From the NCBI RefSeq assembly GCF_001550095.1, contig NZ_LRUC01000018.1, positions 62,001 through 126,000 of the forward strand: a stretch of 64,000 nucleotides of DNA, written 5' to 3'. Position numbers and translations under genes: made by a program. The stretch comes from Celeribacter ethanolicus (GTDB lineage Bacteria > Pseudomonadota > Alphaproteobacteria > Rhodobacterales > Rhodobacteraceae). Of this stretch, positions 1-8,953 are shown piece after piece. How positions within the stretch are numbered: position 1 is the stretch's first letter; each line of letters opens with the position of its first letter. The notes beneath the pieces are model-generated. The model was given only the letters and a program-made list of their open reading frames with translations. It ran no database searches and was not told the origin of the DNA.

Positions 1-394
1 GTGCCCCCCCGGCCTGCGCCCTGTTATAGGACGAAATCAGCAGTTCCTGCTCGTAGGGCGAGAGCTGGCCGGTCACCGGATAGCCGAGATAAGCCTGATA
101 GGACGACACGGCATTGCGGGTCTTTTGCCCGAGCTGACCGTCCACCGTGCCGGCGTTGAAGCCGAAATAATTGAGGGAGGCCTGGATTTCCTTGCCCTCC
201 TGCGTCGAGGGCAGGCGCGGCCGGTAGGACGAGGTGGTGGTGGTTTTGCGCTTCGGTTGCTGGCTGGCAGCGCCAAGCAACCCGCCGATCACCGCCCCGG
301 CGATAAAATCGCCGCCATCGGCCTGAACTCGTGACGTGGTCCCCATCACCAGGACGGCGGCCAGAGCTGCGGAAATGACATGTTTGAATCGCAT
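1..394 (-). CDS. Secreted peptidoglycan-binding-like protein, C-terminus outside window
   Basis: The frame opens with ATG at 394 and stays open to the left window edge, so the C-terminus is missing. The first ~25 residues form a signal peptide (MRFKHVISAALAAVLVMG... ending near VQA). A glycine-rich stretch, GDFIAGAVIGGLLGAA, follows and resembles the glycine zippers of small surface proteins. After a Thr/Lys/Arg-rich linker comes a segment of the form IQASLNYFGFNAGTVDG...GQKTRNAVSSYQ. This fits the peptidoglycan-binding_1 fold (Q..L...G...G.VDG..G..T..A...YQ). I infer a periplasmic or envelope protein that touches peptidoglycan, but any catalytic domain would lie outside the window. It is divergent from lipB, with about 200 bp between the starts. 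Confidence 0.7.
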   Translation of the reverse strand, partial: MRFKHVISAALAAVLVMGTTSRVQADGGDFIAGAVIGGLLGAASQQPKRKTTTTSSYRPRLPSTQEGKEIQASLNYFGFNAGTVDGQLGQKTRNAVSSYQAYLGYPVTGQLSPYEQELLISSYNRAQAGGA

Positions 395-593
395 CGGATT
401 CCCCCCCGTTACATATAAAAAAACTGGGAAAAGCCTATCACGCGATCGTGAGATTCGTAGGATTTTTTTCCTGCAAAGGTAAAAGACAGGTGCTTTGCAT
501 CTTCTTTGGGCGCATGCCGCAGTGCCAACGCCCTTTCCCCCGCACGCGGCAAGGGCTACATCTCGCCAGAGATCGAACGCGCGGAGGCATGAT

Positions 594-1244
594 ATGGTGG
601 AATGGCGGATTTCCGAGGGGCTGACCGATTACGACTTTGCCGTGGCCGAAATGGAGGCCCGCGCCGAGGCCATCGCCAGGGGAGAGGCCGAGGAGCTGAT
701 CTGGCTGGTGGAGCACCCCCCGCTTTATACAGCGGGCACCTCCGCCAAGCGCGAGGACCTTGTCGATCCCGACCGTTTCCCGGTCTATGAGAGCAAACGC
801 GGCGGGCAGTATACCTATCACGGGCCGGGGCAGCGTGTGGCCTATGCCATGCTCGACCTGAACACGCGTGGCAAGGATGTCCGCAAATTCGTCGCCGATA
901 TGGAAGCTTGGGTGATCGCGGCGCTGGCCGAGTTCAACGTGACGGGCGAGATCCGCGAGGGCCGCGTCGGCGTCTGGGTGGTGCGCGAGGACAAGCCGCT
1001 GACCATCACCGGCGCCAAACCTGAAGACAAGATCGCCGCCATCGGTTTGCGGGTGCGCAAATGGGTGTCGTTCCATGGCCTGTCGATCAATGTCGAGCCG
1101 GATCTCAGCCATTTCGGCGGCATCGTGCCCTGCGGCATCCGCGACCATGGCGTGACGTCGCTGGTCGATCTCGGCCTGCCGGTGACGATGGAGGACGTTG
1201 ACATTGCACTCAGGCGTGCCTTTGACGAGGTGTTCGGCGACTGA
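594..1244 (+). CDS. lipB: Octanoyl-[acyl carrier protein]:protein octanoyltransferase LipB
   Basis: LipB transfers octanoate from acyl carrier protein to lipoyl domains of 2-oxoacid dehydrogenases and the glycine cleavage H protein, the first step of lipoate synthesis in the cytoplasm. The 216-residue product has the family signature [12 protein letters not shown]. It also carries the catalytic pair expected for LipB: Lys146 in [11 protein letters not shown] and Cys180 in GGIVPCGI. The frame is open further upstream to 495. I chose ATG 594 because GGAGG at 583-587 sits six bases before it and the protein then has the usual family length. The gene is monocistronic here, with an unrelated gene 100 bp downstream. 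Confidence 0.95.
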   Translation: MVEWRISEGLTDYDFAVAEMEARAEAIARGEAEELIWLVEHPPLYTAGTSAKREDLVDPDRFPVYESKRGGQYTYHGPGQRVAYAMLDLNTRGKDVRKFVADMEAWVIAALAEFNVTGEIREGRVGVWVVREDKPLTITGAKPEDKIAAIGLRVRKWVSFHGLSINVEPDLSHFGGIVPCGIRDHGVTSLVDLGLPVTMEDVDIALRRAFDEVFGD

Positions 1245-1348
1245 TCTCGACGGTCGCTCTGTGAGAAGCCCCGCGACAGGTTTGCCGAACTGCGCAAAGG
1301 CGTGTTAGGAAAGTCCATATTTCCAGAAGATTTCAGGACGGGCCTTCC

Positions 1349-2970
1349 TTGTTCAGGGCGATTTTCAGATATCTGACGGCAGGCGCTCTGGCGGGTGTCA
1401 TCGCCCTGCTCCTGCTGACCTCCGCCCCGCCCCGTCATCTGTCCCAGCCCCATCTGCCCCAAACCGAACCATCCCGGCCCGATAAAACCGCATTCGCCGC
1501 CTGTCGCCGCGTGCCCTCCGCCCAGTGCCTCACCGATCTCGGCGTCGCTCAGGCTATGCACCGCCGATCTTTGCCAGGATATCTGCGCGAAGTCGATATA
1601 CTGGCCCAGATGGGCCGGTTCGAGGAGGCACGCGCTTTGGCAATGCGCGTGGAAAGCGGGAAGCAACGCGCGCAGGAAATCCCGCCGGAGACGATTGAGG
1701 CCTCGGTCAACCGCAGGCTCGCCCCGCATCTTTTGGCCGCCGCTCTGCGCGGTGGCGGAAATCTGCAGGCAGCAATGGCGGACACGCCCGGCGTCGACAC
1801 CGGCGTCTTGTATATCGGCGCGCTCGATCTGCTCGGTCGTCACCCCTACGACACAAATACGGCCCCCGAAGAGCGCCCCGCCGACCGCACGCGAACTGTC
1901 GTTTTCGAGATCGCCGCCGCCATCGCGACGCTGGCGCAACAACAACCGGAAAAGCCCCGCGCGAACGCGCTGATCCATGCCGCAGAACTGCACGCCGCAC
2001 TCGGCCAACGTGACCGCGCCATGGCAGTGCTCGCGGCCCTGCCCCAAAACATGGAAAATCCTCTCCTGATCATGAGCGAAGATCTGATCCGGATCATCGG
2101 CGCCCCCGAGGCCCTGAGGATGTACCGCGATGCCGGAGGGCAACGCACGTCCTTCCTGCTGGCCATTGCCGAGGCGGAAACCGACGGGACCCGCGCCACG
2201 AAGGTTCTGGAACAGGCATTTTCCGAGTTTCAGGCCCAAAAGATTTTCCCCGATTTTCGAGGCATGGAAAACACTGTGGAGCGCGCGGCGGCGCTCGGGC
2301 TGGACGCGTTGTCGCTCCGGCTCGCGCGCGCTCTCGCGGAACAGGCACAAACGGCGCCCTCCGCGCTGCCGGTCTTTCCGCACCTCACTGCCGCCCGCGC
2401 CCTTCTGAGCGCAAAGGCCCCCGAGGCAGAGGTCCGCGCCAGTCTGGCACGCGCTGAGGCGGCGATTCCCGGAAACCCGAACAAGGTCGTGGCGGTCGGC
2501 GCCATCGGCGGCGCGTATCGCTGGGGGAAATCGGGGCTCGCGTCTGAGGCCCGTCGCGACATCGCCACCATGCAAGCACGGCTGGGCGATGTTTCCGAAG
2601 CGGTTCATATCATGGAAGGGATCGACCAGCCTGTATTCGCATGGAATGACATGCTGAGCGCTGATATTCCTCTCGACGCTCTGAACGATCTTCTGGCCGC
2701 ATCGGAGAATATCTTGCCCGAGGACGGACAGGCCTATCTGCGTGCGCAACCGCACACGACCTGCTTGAGGCGAAGCGGTTTGACGGAGCGCGCGCGGGGG
2801 TCATCTACGCCACGCTGGCGCGCCTCGGCGCCCAGTTGGGCAATCAGGACATCGAACGGCAGGCCTTGAGCCGTCTTGCAGAGGCCGCACTCGCGTCACG
2901 GGACCATGGCGATCTGATAAGGGCGGGCTTTTACTGGCATCAGACAACAGGCAAGATGCCGCAGGACTGA
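1349..2970 (+). pseudogene. Membrane-anchored helical-repeat (TPR-like) protein, frameshifted near 2745
   Basis: The frame starts at TTG 1349 and gives an N-terminal hydrophobic anchor or signal (FRYLTAGALAGVIALLLL), then about 450 residues of Ala/Leu/Arg-rich amphipathic helices of TPR/HAT type. It remains open to 2869, but its last ~40 codons are Arg/Ser/Pro-rich and do not look coding. The +2 shifted frame from about 2758 to a TGA at 2968-2970 instead reads HDLLEAKRFDGARAGVIYAT and continues as good helical-repeat sequence (LARLGAQLGNQDIERQALSR...). The simplest reading is one ~540-residue protein with one base lost between about 2735 and 2758. Whether this is real inactivation or a sequencing error cannot be told here. 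Exact function is not recognised; such proteins are usually periplasmic scaffolds. Confidence 0.65.
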
Positions 2971-3043
2971 TCCGGGAGGGATGCGCGCATAATCTGCCGA
3001 GAGCCGGACACACCACAGGTCAACTTCAGGTCGCACCCCGCAT

Positions 3044-3057
3044 TTGAGCATGATCAA
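3044..3057. promoter_or_regulatory. FNR/FnrL-like box upstream of cycA
   Basis: TTGAGCATGATCAA matches the FNR consensus TTGAT-N4-ATCAA with one mismatch (G at the fifth position). It lies 86 bp before the cycA start codon. Oxygen-dependent control by an FnrL-type protein is an inference from the match and from the respiratory target. Confidence 0.45.
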
Positions 3058-3142
3058 AGTACGACCATCGCGGGCTGGTATCACGATCCGAAGTCACTAT
3101 GCTGAGACCGGGACACATGAATCACACGGGAGAGAGAACCGA

Positions 3143-3652
3143 ATGACCAAGCTTTTTGCCTTCACAGCCGCCGCCCTGTTGGCAACCTCCGCCGCCGCGT
3201 TTGCCGATGGCCACGGGCATGGCCATGGCGACCCGGACAAAGGCGCCAAGGACTTCAACAAATGCAAGGCCTGCCACACGATCGTGTCGGATTCGGGTGA
3301 AACCATCGTCAAGGGCGGCAAGACCGGTCCGAACCTCTTCGGCGTCGTCGGACGCCCCGTCGCCTCCTACCCGGACTTCAAATATGGCGACGGCATTCTT
3401 GCCGTGGGCGCGACCGGCATGGTCTGGACCCCGGAACTGATCACCGAATATGCCGTCGACCCGACCAAGTTCATCGACACCCATGGTGGTTCCGGGCGCT
3501 CCAAGATGACGTTCAAGCTGAAAGACGCCTCCGACGTCGTGGCCTATCTCTCCACCTTCTCCGACGCTCCGGAAGCGATGGAAGCTACGGAAGAGGAAAG
3601 TGACGAAGCCATGGAAGAAATGCCCGCCGAAGAGGCACCGGCCTCCGAATAA
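3143..3652 (+). CDS. cycA: Cytochrome c-550/c2-type electron carrier
   Basis: A periplasmic class I c-type cytochrome of 169 residues. A signal peptide (MTKLFAFTAAALLATSAAAFA) precedes the heme motif C41-K-A-C44-H45, and Met122 in SKMTFKL is the likely sixth ligand. From memory the core (FNKCKACH, KGGKTGPNLFGVVGR, FKYGDGIL) closely resembles Paracoccus cytochrome c-550, which carries electrons from the bc1 complex to aa3 oxidase. ctaD, two genes downstream, fits this role. Just after the predicted cleavage site is a His/Gly run, DGHGHGHGD. The protein ends in an acidic, Glu-rich tail of about 25 residues. ATG 3143 is chosen because the purine-rich GGGAGAGAG precedes it and a signal peptide follows directly. 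Confidence 0.9.
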   Translation: MTKLFAFTAAALLATSAAAFADGHGHGHGDPDKGAKDFNKCKACHTIVSDSGETIVKGGKTGPNLFGVVGRPVASYPDFKYGDGILAVGATGMVWTPELITEYAVDPTKFIDTHGGSGRSKMTFKLKDASDVVAYLSTFSDAPEAMEATEEESDEAMEEMPAEEAPASE

Positions 3653-3676
3653 GCCGCATTTCGAGGTCAGATCAGG

Positions 3677-3705
3677 CGCCGTCCCCTTTGGGGCGGCGTT
3701 TTTTT
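3677..3705 (+). terminator. Intrinsic terminator of cycA
   Basis: A hairpin CGCCGTCCCC-TTT-GGGGCGGCG, with one bulged T, is followed by seven T residues. It sits 25 bp after the cycA stop. Confidence 0.85.
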
Positions 3706-3886
3706 ATGACCGACGTCCCTATCCACCCATTACCATTCAAAAAAACGATCAGATTTCTAGAGTCACCCAAAACAGTCAGACCGAAAATCTTTGTGTGGCC
3801 CGCCACGAAACACACCTTTTCGACTTGTCCTTTTGTATAGGTTTGCCACTATTTCTCCCAAGACCTTCCCCAAGAAAAGAGACATC

Positions 3887-4528
3887 ATGCTTAGCTTCTT
3901 CAGCCTCCCCAGCTCATTTCCCCGCCTGACAGACCCACTGACTGAAAGCCTCGTAACGGCCCTGCAACAGGCCACACTCGCAACGGAACCGGTTGCGCCC
4001 GCCACAGAAACCGCCGCGACGGACACTCTTGACGAACCGATGCCCCTCGCCGAAGAACGTATAGAGTCGGCGATAGAGCCTTTGACGGAAAATCCGCTCG
4101 AAGACCCCTTCGCACTGCTCTACGAGGAGGAGGTGCCCGTGACACTGAGTGCTATGAACGATCCGGCTGTGAGCGCACCCGCAGGCGGCGCGAACGGGTG
4201 GCTGGTCGGGACCGGCACTGCGGGCAGCCTGCTCAACAGCACCCTGTTGATCGCCGGTGCGGATTACATCACCAATCTCACCCTCAAGGATCTGGTCGGC
4301 TACGACCTGACCGAGGAGGATATTGAAGCATTCACGCAGGAAGCCGAGGAATTCGCCGAAGGACTTCAGCAGGATTACGACAGCTTCCAATGGCCAGATG
4401 GCAACGATGTGCTCGAGAGTATCGAGATTCCCTTGGTCAGCGATTTGCTCGGCGGCGATCTGTTGGGCGGCCTTCTGGGAGGCGTCGTCGGCGGGGTTCT
4501 CGACACCGTCACGGATATTCTGATCTGA
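3887..4528 (+). CDS. Acidic protein of unknown function between cycA and ctaD
   Basis: A 213-residue product that I do not recognise. It is strongly acidic, with many Glu and Asp residues from about position 45 to 90 and again at 145-185. It ends in a glycine/leucine repeat ([17 protein letters not shown]) followed by a hydrophobic tail. There is no clear signal peptide, although residues 1-12 ([12 protein letters not shown]) are hydrophobic. A central stretch, [16 protein letters not shown], could be a short membrane-associated segment. ATG 3887 is preceded by AAGAAAAGAGA as a weak ribosome site. It is preceded by the cycA terminator, so it probably has its own promoter. Its position between two respiratory genes hints at a link but proves nothing. 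Confidence 0.7.
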   Translation: MLSFFSLPSSFPRLTDPLTESLVTALQQATLATEPVAPATETAATDTLDEPMPLAEERIESAIEPLTENPLEDPFALLYEEEVPVTLSAMNDPAVSAPAGGANGWLVGTGTAGSLLNSTLLIAGADYITNLTLKDLVGYDLTEEDIEAFTQEAEEFAEGLQQDYDSFQWPDGNDVLESIEIPLVSDLLGGDLLGGLLGGVVGGVLDTVTDILI

Positions 4529-4655
4529 ACCGTCCCGATCAAGCCTCAGGCGCCCCCGACAGAAACGTGGGCGCCCCCGCGCATCCAGAAATGCGCATAT
4601 TTTACAGCCGCATATGTCTCAGCAGATATTTTCTCTGTCACATTGCGCAAAAAAT

Positions 4656-4684
4656 TTGCTCTCGGGATTGTTCCTCTCTAAGAC
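4656..4684 (+). promoter_or_regulatory. Possible sigma-70 promoter for ctaD
   Basis: TTGCTC and TAAGAC are separated by 17 bp in an AT-richer part of the 257-bp gap before ctaD. The match to consensus is moderate, so this is a candidate only. Confidence 0.3.
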
Positions 4685-4785
4685 TGTATGTGTCAATCTG
4701 TCGCACAGACCCCGAAAACGGGGCAGACAGGACGGCGCGGACGCACGTCCAGGGGGCAACCCCGAGGAGGAATAGGGAGGAAAGC

Positions 4786-6477
4786 ATGGCAGACGCCGCC
4801 ATTCATGGCCACGGCCATGAGGACAGCCGCGGGTTCTTCACCCGCTGGTTCTTGTCGACAAATCATAAGGATATCGGGATTCTCTACCTGATCACGGCGG
4901 CCGTGGTCGGGTTCATTTCGGTGTGTTTCACCGTTTACATGCGGCTCGAGCTGATGGAGCCGGGGGTACAGTTCATGTGCCTCAACGAATCCGGTGAGGC
5001 CGCCGCACGGCTATTGTCCGGTTTCGGGGCGGAAGACTGCGCACCGAATGGTCATTTGTGGAACGTGATGATCACCTATCACGGTGTGCTGATGATGTTC
5101 TTCGTGGTCATTCCGGCCCTGTTCGGAGGCTTCGGCAATTACTTCATGCCGCTCCAGATCGGCGCGCCGGACATGGCCTTCCCGCGCCTCAACAACCTGT
5201 CCTACTGGCTCTATGTCTGCGGCGTGGCGCTCGGCATCGCGTCCCTGTTTGCCCCCGGCGGCAACAATCAGGCCGGTTCCGGCATCGGCTGGGTGCTCTA
5301 CCCGCCGCTTTCGACCTCGGAAGCGGGCTATTCCACCGATCTGGCGATCTTTGCGGTACACGTTTCCGGCGCTTCGTCGATCCTCGGTGCGATCAACATG
5401 ATCACCACCATGCTGAACATGCGCGCCCCGGGGATGACCATGTTCAAGGTCCCGCTCTTCGCCTGGTCGATTTTCGTCACCTCCTGGCTGATCCTCCTAA
5501 GCCTGCCGGTTCTGGCGGGCGCGATCACCATGCTTTTGACCGACCGCAATTTCGGCACCTCCTTCTTCCAGCCCGCAGGCGGCGGTGACCCGATCCTCTA
5601 CCAGCATATCCTCTGGTTCTTCGGGCATCCGGAGGTCTATATCGTGGTGCTGCCCGGTTTCGGCCTGATCTCCCACATCATCGCGACCTTCTCGAAAAAA
5701 CCGGTCTTCGGCTATCTGCCGATGGTCTGGGCGCTGATCGCGATCGGGGTTCTGGGCTTCGTCGTCTGGGCGCACCACATGTATACGGTCGGGCTGTCGC
5801 TCTCGCAGCAGACCTATTTCATGATGGCCACCATGGTCATTGCGGTGCCGACGGGGGTGAAAATCTTCTCCTGGATCGCGACCATGTGGGGCGGGTCCAT
5901 CGAGTTCAAGACGCCGATGCTATTTGCCTTCGGCTTCCTGATCCTCTTCACCATCGGCGGCGTGACTGGCGTCGTGCTGTCTCAGGCGGGGGTCGACCGG
6001 GCCTATCATGACACCTATTACGTGGTGGCGCATTTCCACTACACGATGTCGATGGGCGCGGCCTTCTGTATCTTTGCCGGGATCTATTTCTACATCGGCA
6101 AGATGTCCGGTCGTCAATACCCGGAGCTTGCGGGCAAGATTCACTTCTGGCTGTTCTTCATCGGCGTGAACCTGACCTTCTTCCCGCAGCATTTCCTCGG
6201 CCGCCAAGGCATGCCGCGCCGCTATATCGACTATCCGGAGGCCTTTGCCTATTGGAACAAGATCTCGTCCTATGGTGCGCTTTTGTCCTTCGCCTCCTTC
6301 CTGTTGTTCATCGGCATCGTCGCCTACACGCTTCTGGCCGGGCGTCGTGTGACCGAAAACAACTATTGGAACGAATATGCCGATACGCTGGAATGGACCC
6401 TGCCCTGCCCACCGCCGGAGCATACGTTCGAACAGCTCCCCAAGCGCGAAGACTGGGATCACCAGCATTCGCACTGA
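4786..6477 (+). CDS. ctaD: Cytochrome c oxidase (aa3-type) subunit I
   Basis: The catalytic subunit of aa3 oxidase reduces O2 to water and pumps protons across the inner membrane. The 563-residue product has the expected twelve-helix pattern and all metal ligands: His99 (heme a) in [10 protein letters not shown], His281 (Cu-B) in WFFGHPEVY with the cross-linking Tyr285, His330/His331 (Cu-B) in WAHHMYTVG, and His416 (heme a3) and His418 (heme a) in [24 protein letters not shown] supplies the entrance of the D proton channel, and the Glu in HPEVY its end. ATG 4786 follows a GGGAGGAAAGC ribosome site. Subunits II and III are not in the window, so this copy is unlinked from the main cta operon, as ctaDII is in Paracoccus. 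Confidence 0.97.
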   Translation: MADAAIHGHGHEDSRGFFTRWFLSTNHKDIGILYLITAAVVGFISVCFTVYMRLELMEPGVQFMCLNESGEAAARLLSGFGAEDCAPNGHLWNVMITYHGVLMMFFVVIPALFGGFGNYFMPLQIGAPDMAFPRLNNLSYWLYVCGVALGIASLFAPGGNNQAGSGIGWVLYPPLSTSEAGYSTDLAIFAVHVSGASSILGAINMITTMLNMRAPGMTMFKVPLFAWSIFVTSWLILLSLPVLAGAITMLLTDRNFGTSFFQPAGGGDPILYQHILWFFGHPEVYIVVLPGFGLISHIIATFSKKPVFGYLPMVWALIAIGVLGFVVWAHHMYTVGLSLSQQTYFMMATMVIAVPTGVKIFSWIATMWGGSIEFKTPMLFAFGFLILFTIGGVTGVVLSQAGVDRAYHDTYYVVAHFHYTMSMGAAFCIFAGIYFYIGKMSGRQYPELAGKIHFWLFFIGVNLTFFPQHFLGRQGMPRRYIDYPEAFAYWNKISSYGALLSFASFLLFIGIVAYTLLAGRRVTENNYWNEYADTLEWTLPCPPPEHTFEQLPKREDWDHQHSH

Positions 6478-6495
6478 GCGGACTACACCAACTCG

Positions 6496-6523
6496 AAAGG
6501 CCCCCCGACCGGGGGCCTTTTTC
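6496..6523 (+). terminator. Intrinsic terminator of ctaD
   Basis: AAGGCCCCC and GGGGGCCTT pair around a short CGACC loop and are followed by a T-rich run. It begins about 20 bp after the ctaD stop. Confidence 0.85.
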
Positions 6524-6641
6524 ATGTTGGCCTCAAGCCCACGTTAACCAGTTAAGACATAAGACACGCTCCGCCCTGTCACAGCCACGGTTTGTGCCCA
6601 ATCCCGCGTTAGCCTGACAACAGGGATGAGCAGGAGCACCC

Positions 6642-7091
6642 ATGTTGACCTTTTTCTTCAAACCCAGAGACAGCGGCGAGATGCCCCGCGCGACGGAGAT
6701 TTCCGACCGCTGGCACGTACCGCAATTCTCGAAGATCTTTGACGCCCGGGTGCGCGAGACCCGGGTGGCGATGCTGATCGCCTGCCCCGAGCCCCTGTTC
6801 GAAAATCATCCCCCCGACCCCGCCCGCATCGACGCACTGGCCGAAGAGATCGAGCGCATCGTGCGCGCGAAATGGACCAGTCGGGAAGCCGAACGGGTAA
6901 CGCGATTCTTCGGCGCAGACGAAACCACAAGCTTCGTCGCGGTACTCGAACACACCGCCATAGGCGCCTATGCAGCCCCCGAGCAACGGGTCAAGGCCTA
7001 TTACGAATTCGACGGAACCCGCATCGGCAATCTGGTGCCGCGCGGACGGGCGTTCGACGATACCTCCGCCGCTCAATGCGTCACACTTTAA
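6642..7091 (+). CDS. Conserved-looking hypothetical protein
   Basis: A 149-residue soluble protein of unrecognised family. It starts MLTFFFKPRDSGEMPRATE, has a helical middle (DALAEEIERIVRAKWTSREAERV) and ends in a short beta-rich part (KAYYEFDGTRIGNLVPRG). There are no membrane helices and no obvious catalytic motif. CAGGAG precedes ATG 6642 by a good distance. Its TAA stop lies within a TTAA that is also the stop of the converging frameshifted gene on the other strand, so the two genes overlap tail to tail by four bases. Confidence 0.65.
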   Translation: MLTFFFKPRDSGEMPRATEISDRWHVPQFSKIFDARVRETRVAMLIACPEPLFENHPPDPARIDALAEEIERIVRAKWTSREAERVTRFFGADETTSFVAVLEHTAIGAYAAPEQRVKAYYEFDGTRIGNLVPRGRAFDDTSAAQCVTL

Positions 7092-7803
7092 GGCAAACCC
7101 TGAAATACGTAATCCAGCACCGTCCTGCGCCCCGACCGCACGGCAGTTTTGCGCGAAGCGATGTTCTGCCCGTCGATGGTTCCGATCATCAGCCGATCGC
7201 AATCCGTGCCGAGCCGCCGGGCCAGTTCGTCCTCCTCACGCGGCGAGACATTGCGGCACAATCCGGGCTGATGCTGCGCCATGCGGGCGAACCGGGCACG
7301 GATCAGCGCAAGCGCGTCTTCCGGGAGTTCGAAAGGCAGAGATCGACTTGCGGGTCACGCGCCATCTCGCTCATATGCCCGGCATAGAGGCTGGTGTCGA
7401 TCCACCTCGCCCCCAGAGGCGCGCCGGTGCTTTGCCGCAGCCGCATCGCGCCCGGATGAAAGCCGCACCATTCCCCTGCCACCACCTCCGCCAGCTCGTT
7501 CAGATCCGAGAAATCATGTGCAATCACCTCAACGAAAGGCCGTGTCACATCCTGTGCGTAAAACCGGATGCCGCCGATCAACCGACCCCGCCCGACGTGA
7601 CAAGGCGATGCGCATAGTCGAAAGGGCGATCCCCGGCAGGGTGATATGATCGGAAAACAGCCGTGCGAAGGCCAAACCGTCGATCCGCGCACATTGCTCC
7701 GCAATCCAGTCGGCCACACGCCCCTCGCCTTCGACACCATAAAGCCGTTCGGCCAGATCAAGGTCAGAGCTTAGGGAGGCCAGTCGGAAAGATCGTTCGG
7801 CAT
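7088..7803 (-). pseudogene. Frameshifted remnant of a ~235-residue protein of unknown family
   Basis: On the minus strand a single protein can be followed through several frames. A possible start at 7803 reads MPNDLSDWPP. A second frame carries SSDLDLAERLYGVEGEG, then ADWIAEQCARIDG and FSDHITLPGIALSTMRIA. A third frame, entered near 7600-7620, carries GGIRFYAQDV, VEVIAHDFSDLNELAEV and WIDTSLYAGHMSEMARD. A fourth, entered near 7340, carries SLPFELPEDALALIRARFAR and continues to VLDYVFQGLP and the stop at 7088. Each piece looks coding, and the pieces join in order. Two shifts are clear; a third near 7770 is needed only if 7803 is the start. GTG 7879 would extend the second frame instead. I do not recognise the family. 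True decay and assembly error are both possible. Confidence 0.6.
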
Positions 7804-7883
7804 GGCGCCATGCTATCGCATCGCGTGCTTCAAAGACATGCACAAAGGTTTTACACTGATAAAAACGCACCCTCATCACGCAT

Positions 7884-8408
7884 ATGCCCTACCTCTGGAC
7901 CCCGCCCCATGACACCGTTCCGACCGGCTCCCCCGAGACCGGCACGCCGCTCTGGCGGCTCGAACTCTGGCCCTATCGCAGTCTGAAGGGCAAAGGCTTT
8001 TCCGCCGCGATCTGGATCATGTTCGGCGGCGGTCTCATTCCCATCGTACCATTCATCGGCACCATGGCTTTCTGGGTGCTGCTGGGTTTCATGCTGATCG
8101 CCCTGACCGCGCTCTGGACAGCACTTCGGCGCTCGGACCGCGACCGGCTACACGAGGAAATGCTGATCTGGCCCGACCGCGTCACCCTCACCCACTGGCC
8201 GGAAAAGGGCGCGCCGCTCACATGGGAGGCCAATCCCTATTGGGTCCGCCTCTCGCTCAATACCGAAGACGGCAAGGTCGAAAATTACATTACACTCAAG
8301 GGCGCAGGGGACCATCGCGAGGTCGAACTCGGCGCCTTTCTCAGCCCCGAAGAGCGCAAGGTCCTGCATGGGAACCTCACGCGCGTGCTGGCACAGCTCA
8401 ATCGCTGA
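7884..8408 (+). CDS. DUF2244 family integral membrane protein
   Basis: A 174-residue inner-membrane protein. Two adjacent hydrophobic helices (about residues 40-80: FSAAIWIMFGGGLIPIVPFI... and MAFWVLLGFMLIALTAL) are followed by a cytoplasmic beta-rich domain. That domain has the pattern typical of DUF2244 (WEANPYWVRLSL and VELGAFLSPEERKVL). The function of the family is not established; it is common in alphaproteobacteria. The start lies inside the region that may be the 5' part of the divergent remnant, so its promoter must overlap that region. The stop is followed by a hairpin facing the convergent YqeY-type gene. Confidence 0.8.
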   Translation: MPYLWTPPHDTVPTGSPETGTPLWRLELWPYRSLKGKGFSAAIWIMFGGGLIPIVPFIGTMAFWVLLGFMLIALTALWTALRRSDRDRLHEEMLIWPDRVTLTHWPEKGAPLTWEANPYWVRLSLNTEDGKVENYITLKGAGDHREVELGAFLSPEERKVLHGNLTRVLAQLNR

Positions 8409-8422
8409 GGCTTTTCTGATGG

Positions 8423-8466
8423 CCCAAATACTCAAAAGCCACCCGGATCAAAACGACCGGGCGGCT
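8423..8466 (-). terminator. Terminator with GAGTATTTGGG tail after the YqeY-type gene
   Basis: On the minus strand AGCCGCCCGG pairs with CCGGGTGGCT around a 10-base loop, with one mismatch. TTTTGAGTATTTGGG follows directly. It lies between convergent genes. The tail matches those at 16.4 and 60.7 kb. Confidence 0.65.
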
Positions 8467-8494
8467 CTCAATTCATTCAATCCGAAAGGACAGC

Positions 8495-8953
8495 TCAGCT
8501 CAGCTGCGCCTTGATCAGCGCACCGACGGCACCGAAATCCATCTGACCGGTGTATTTCGCCTTGAGCGCGCCCATGACCTTGCCCATGTCACGGATGCTC
8601 TCGGCCCCGGTCTCATTGATCACCGCCTCGATTGCGGCCTTGACCTCAACCTCGGAGAGCTGACGCGGCAGGAATTCCTCGATCACGGTGATCTCGGAGC
8701 GCTCCTTTTCGGCCAGTTCAAGACGCCCGCCCTCTTCAAAGGCCTTGGCGCTTTCCTGGCGCTGTTTCACCATTTTGCCGAGGATGGCGAGAATATCGCT
8801 GTCGGTGACAGCCACATCGTCGCCCTCGCCGCGATTGGCGATCTCGCGGTCCTTGATGGCGGCGTTGATCAGGCGCAGCGTCGCGAGGCGCTCGCTGTCC
8901 TTTTCCTTCATCGCCGTTTTCAGTGCGGCGCTTAGCCGGCTTCGCATATCCAT
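8495..8953 (-). CDS. GatB/YqeY domain-containing protein
   Basis: A 152-residue, all-helical YqeY-type protein related to the C-terminal tail of GatB. Residues 1-30 (MDMRSRLSAALKTAMKEKDS) and the tail (MGKVMGALKAKYTGQMDFGAVGALIKAQLS) match the family from end to end. The role is unclear; the domain is thought to bind tRNA in amidotransferases. The frame is open to 8977. I prefer ATG 8953 because GGGGATGAGG lies just before it and family members begin MDxR. It is divergent from carA, an arrangement I recall as common in Rhodobacteraceae. It is not the amidotransferase itself, as a full gatB lies at 21.0 kb. Confidence 0.9.
   Translation of the reverse strand: MDMRSRLSAALKTAMKEKDSERLATLRLINAAIKDREIANRGEGDDVAVTDSDILAILGKMVKQRQESAKAFEEGGRLELAEKERSEITVIEEFLPRQLSEVEVKAAIEAVINETGAESIRDMGKVMGALKAKYTGQMDFGAVGALIKAQLS

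Noticed and set aside
842-2755. A 637-codon minus-strand open frame opposite lipB and the helical-repeat gene
   Set aside because: The composition is non-coding and it crosses lipB, whose motifs are unmistakable on the plus strand.
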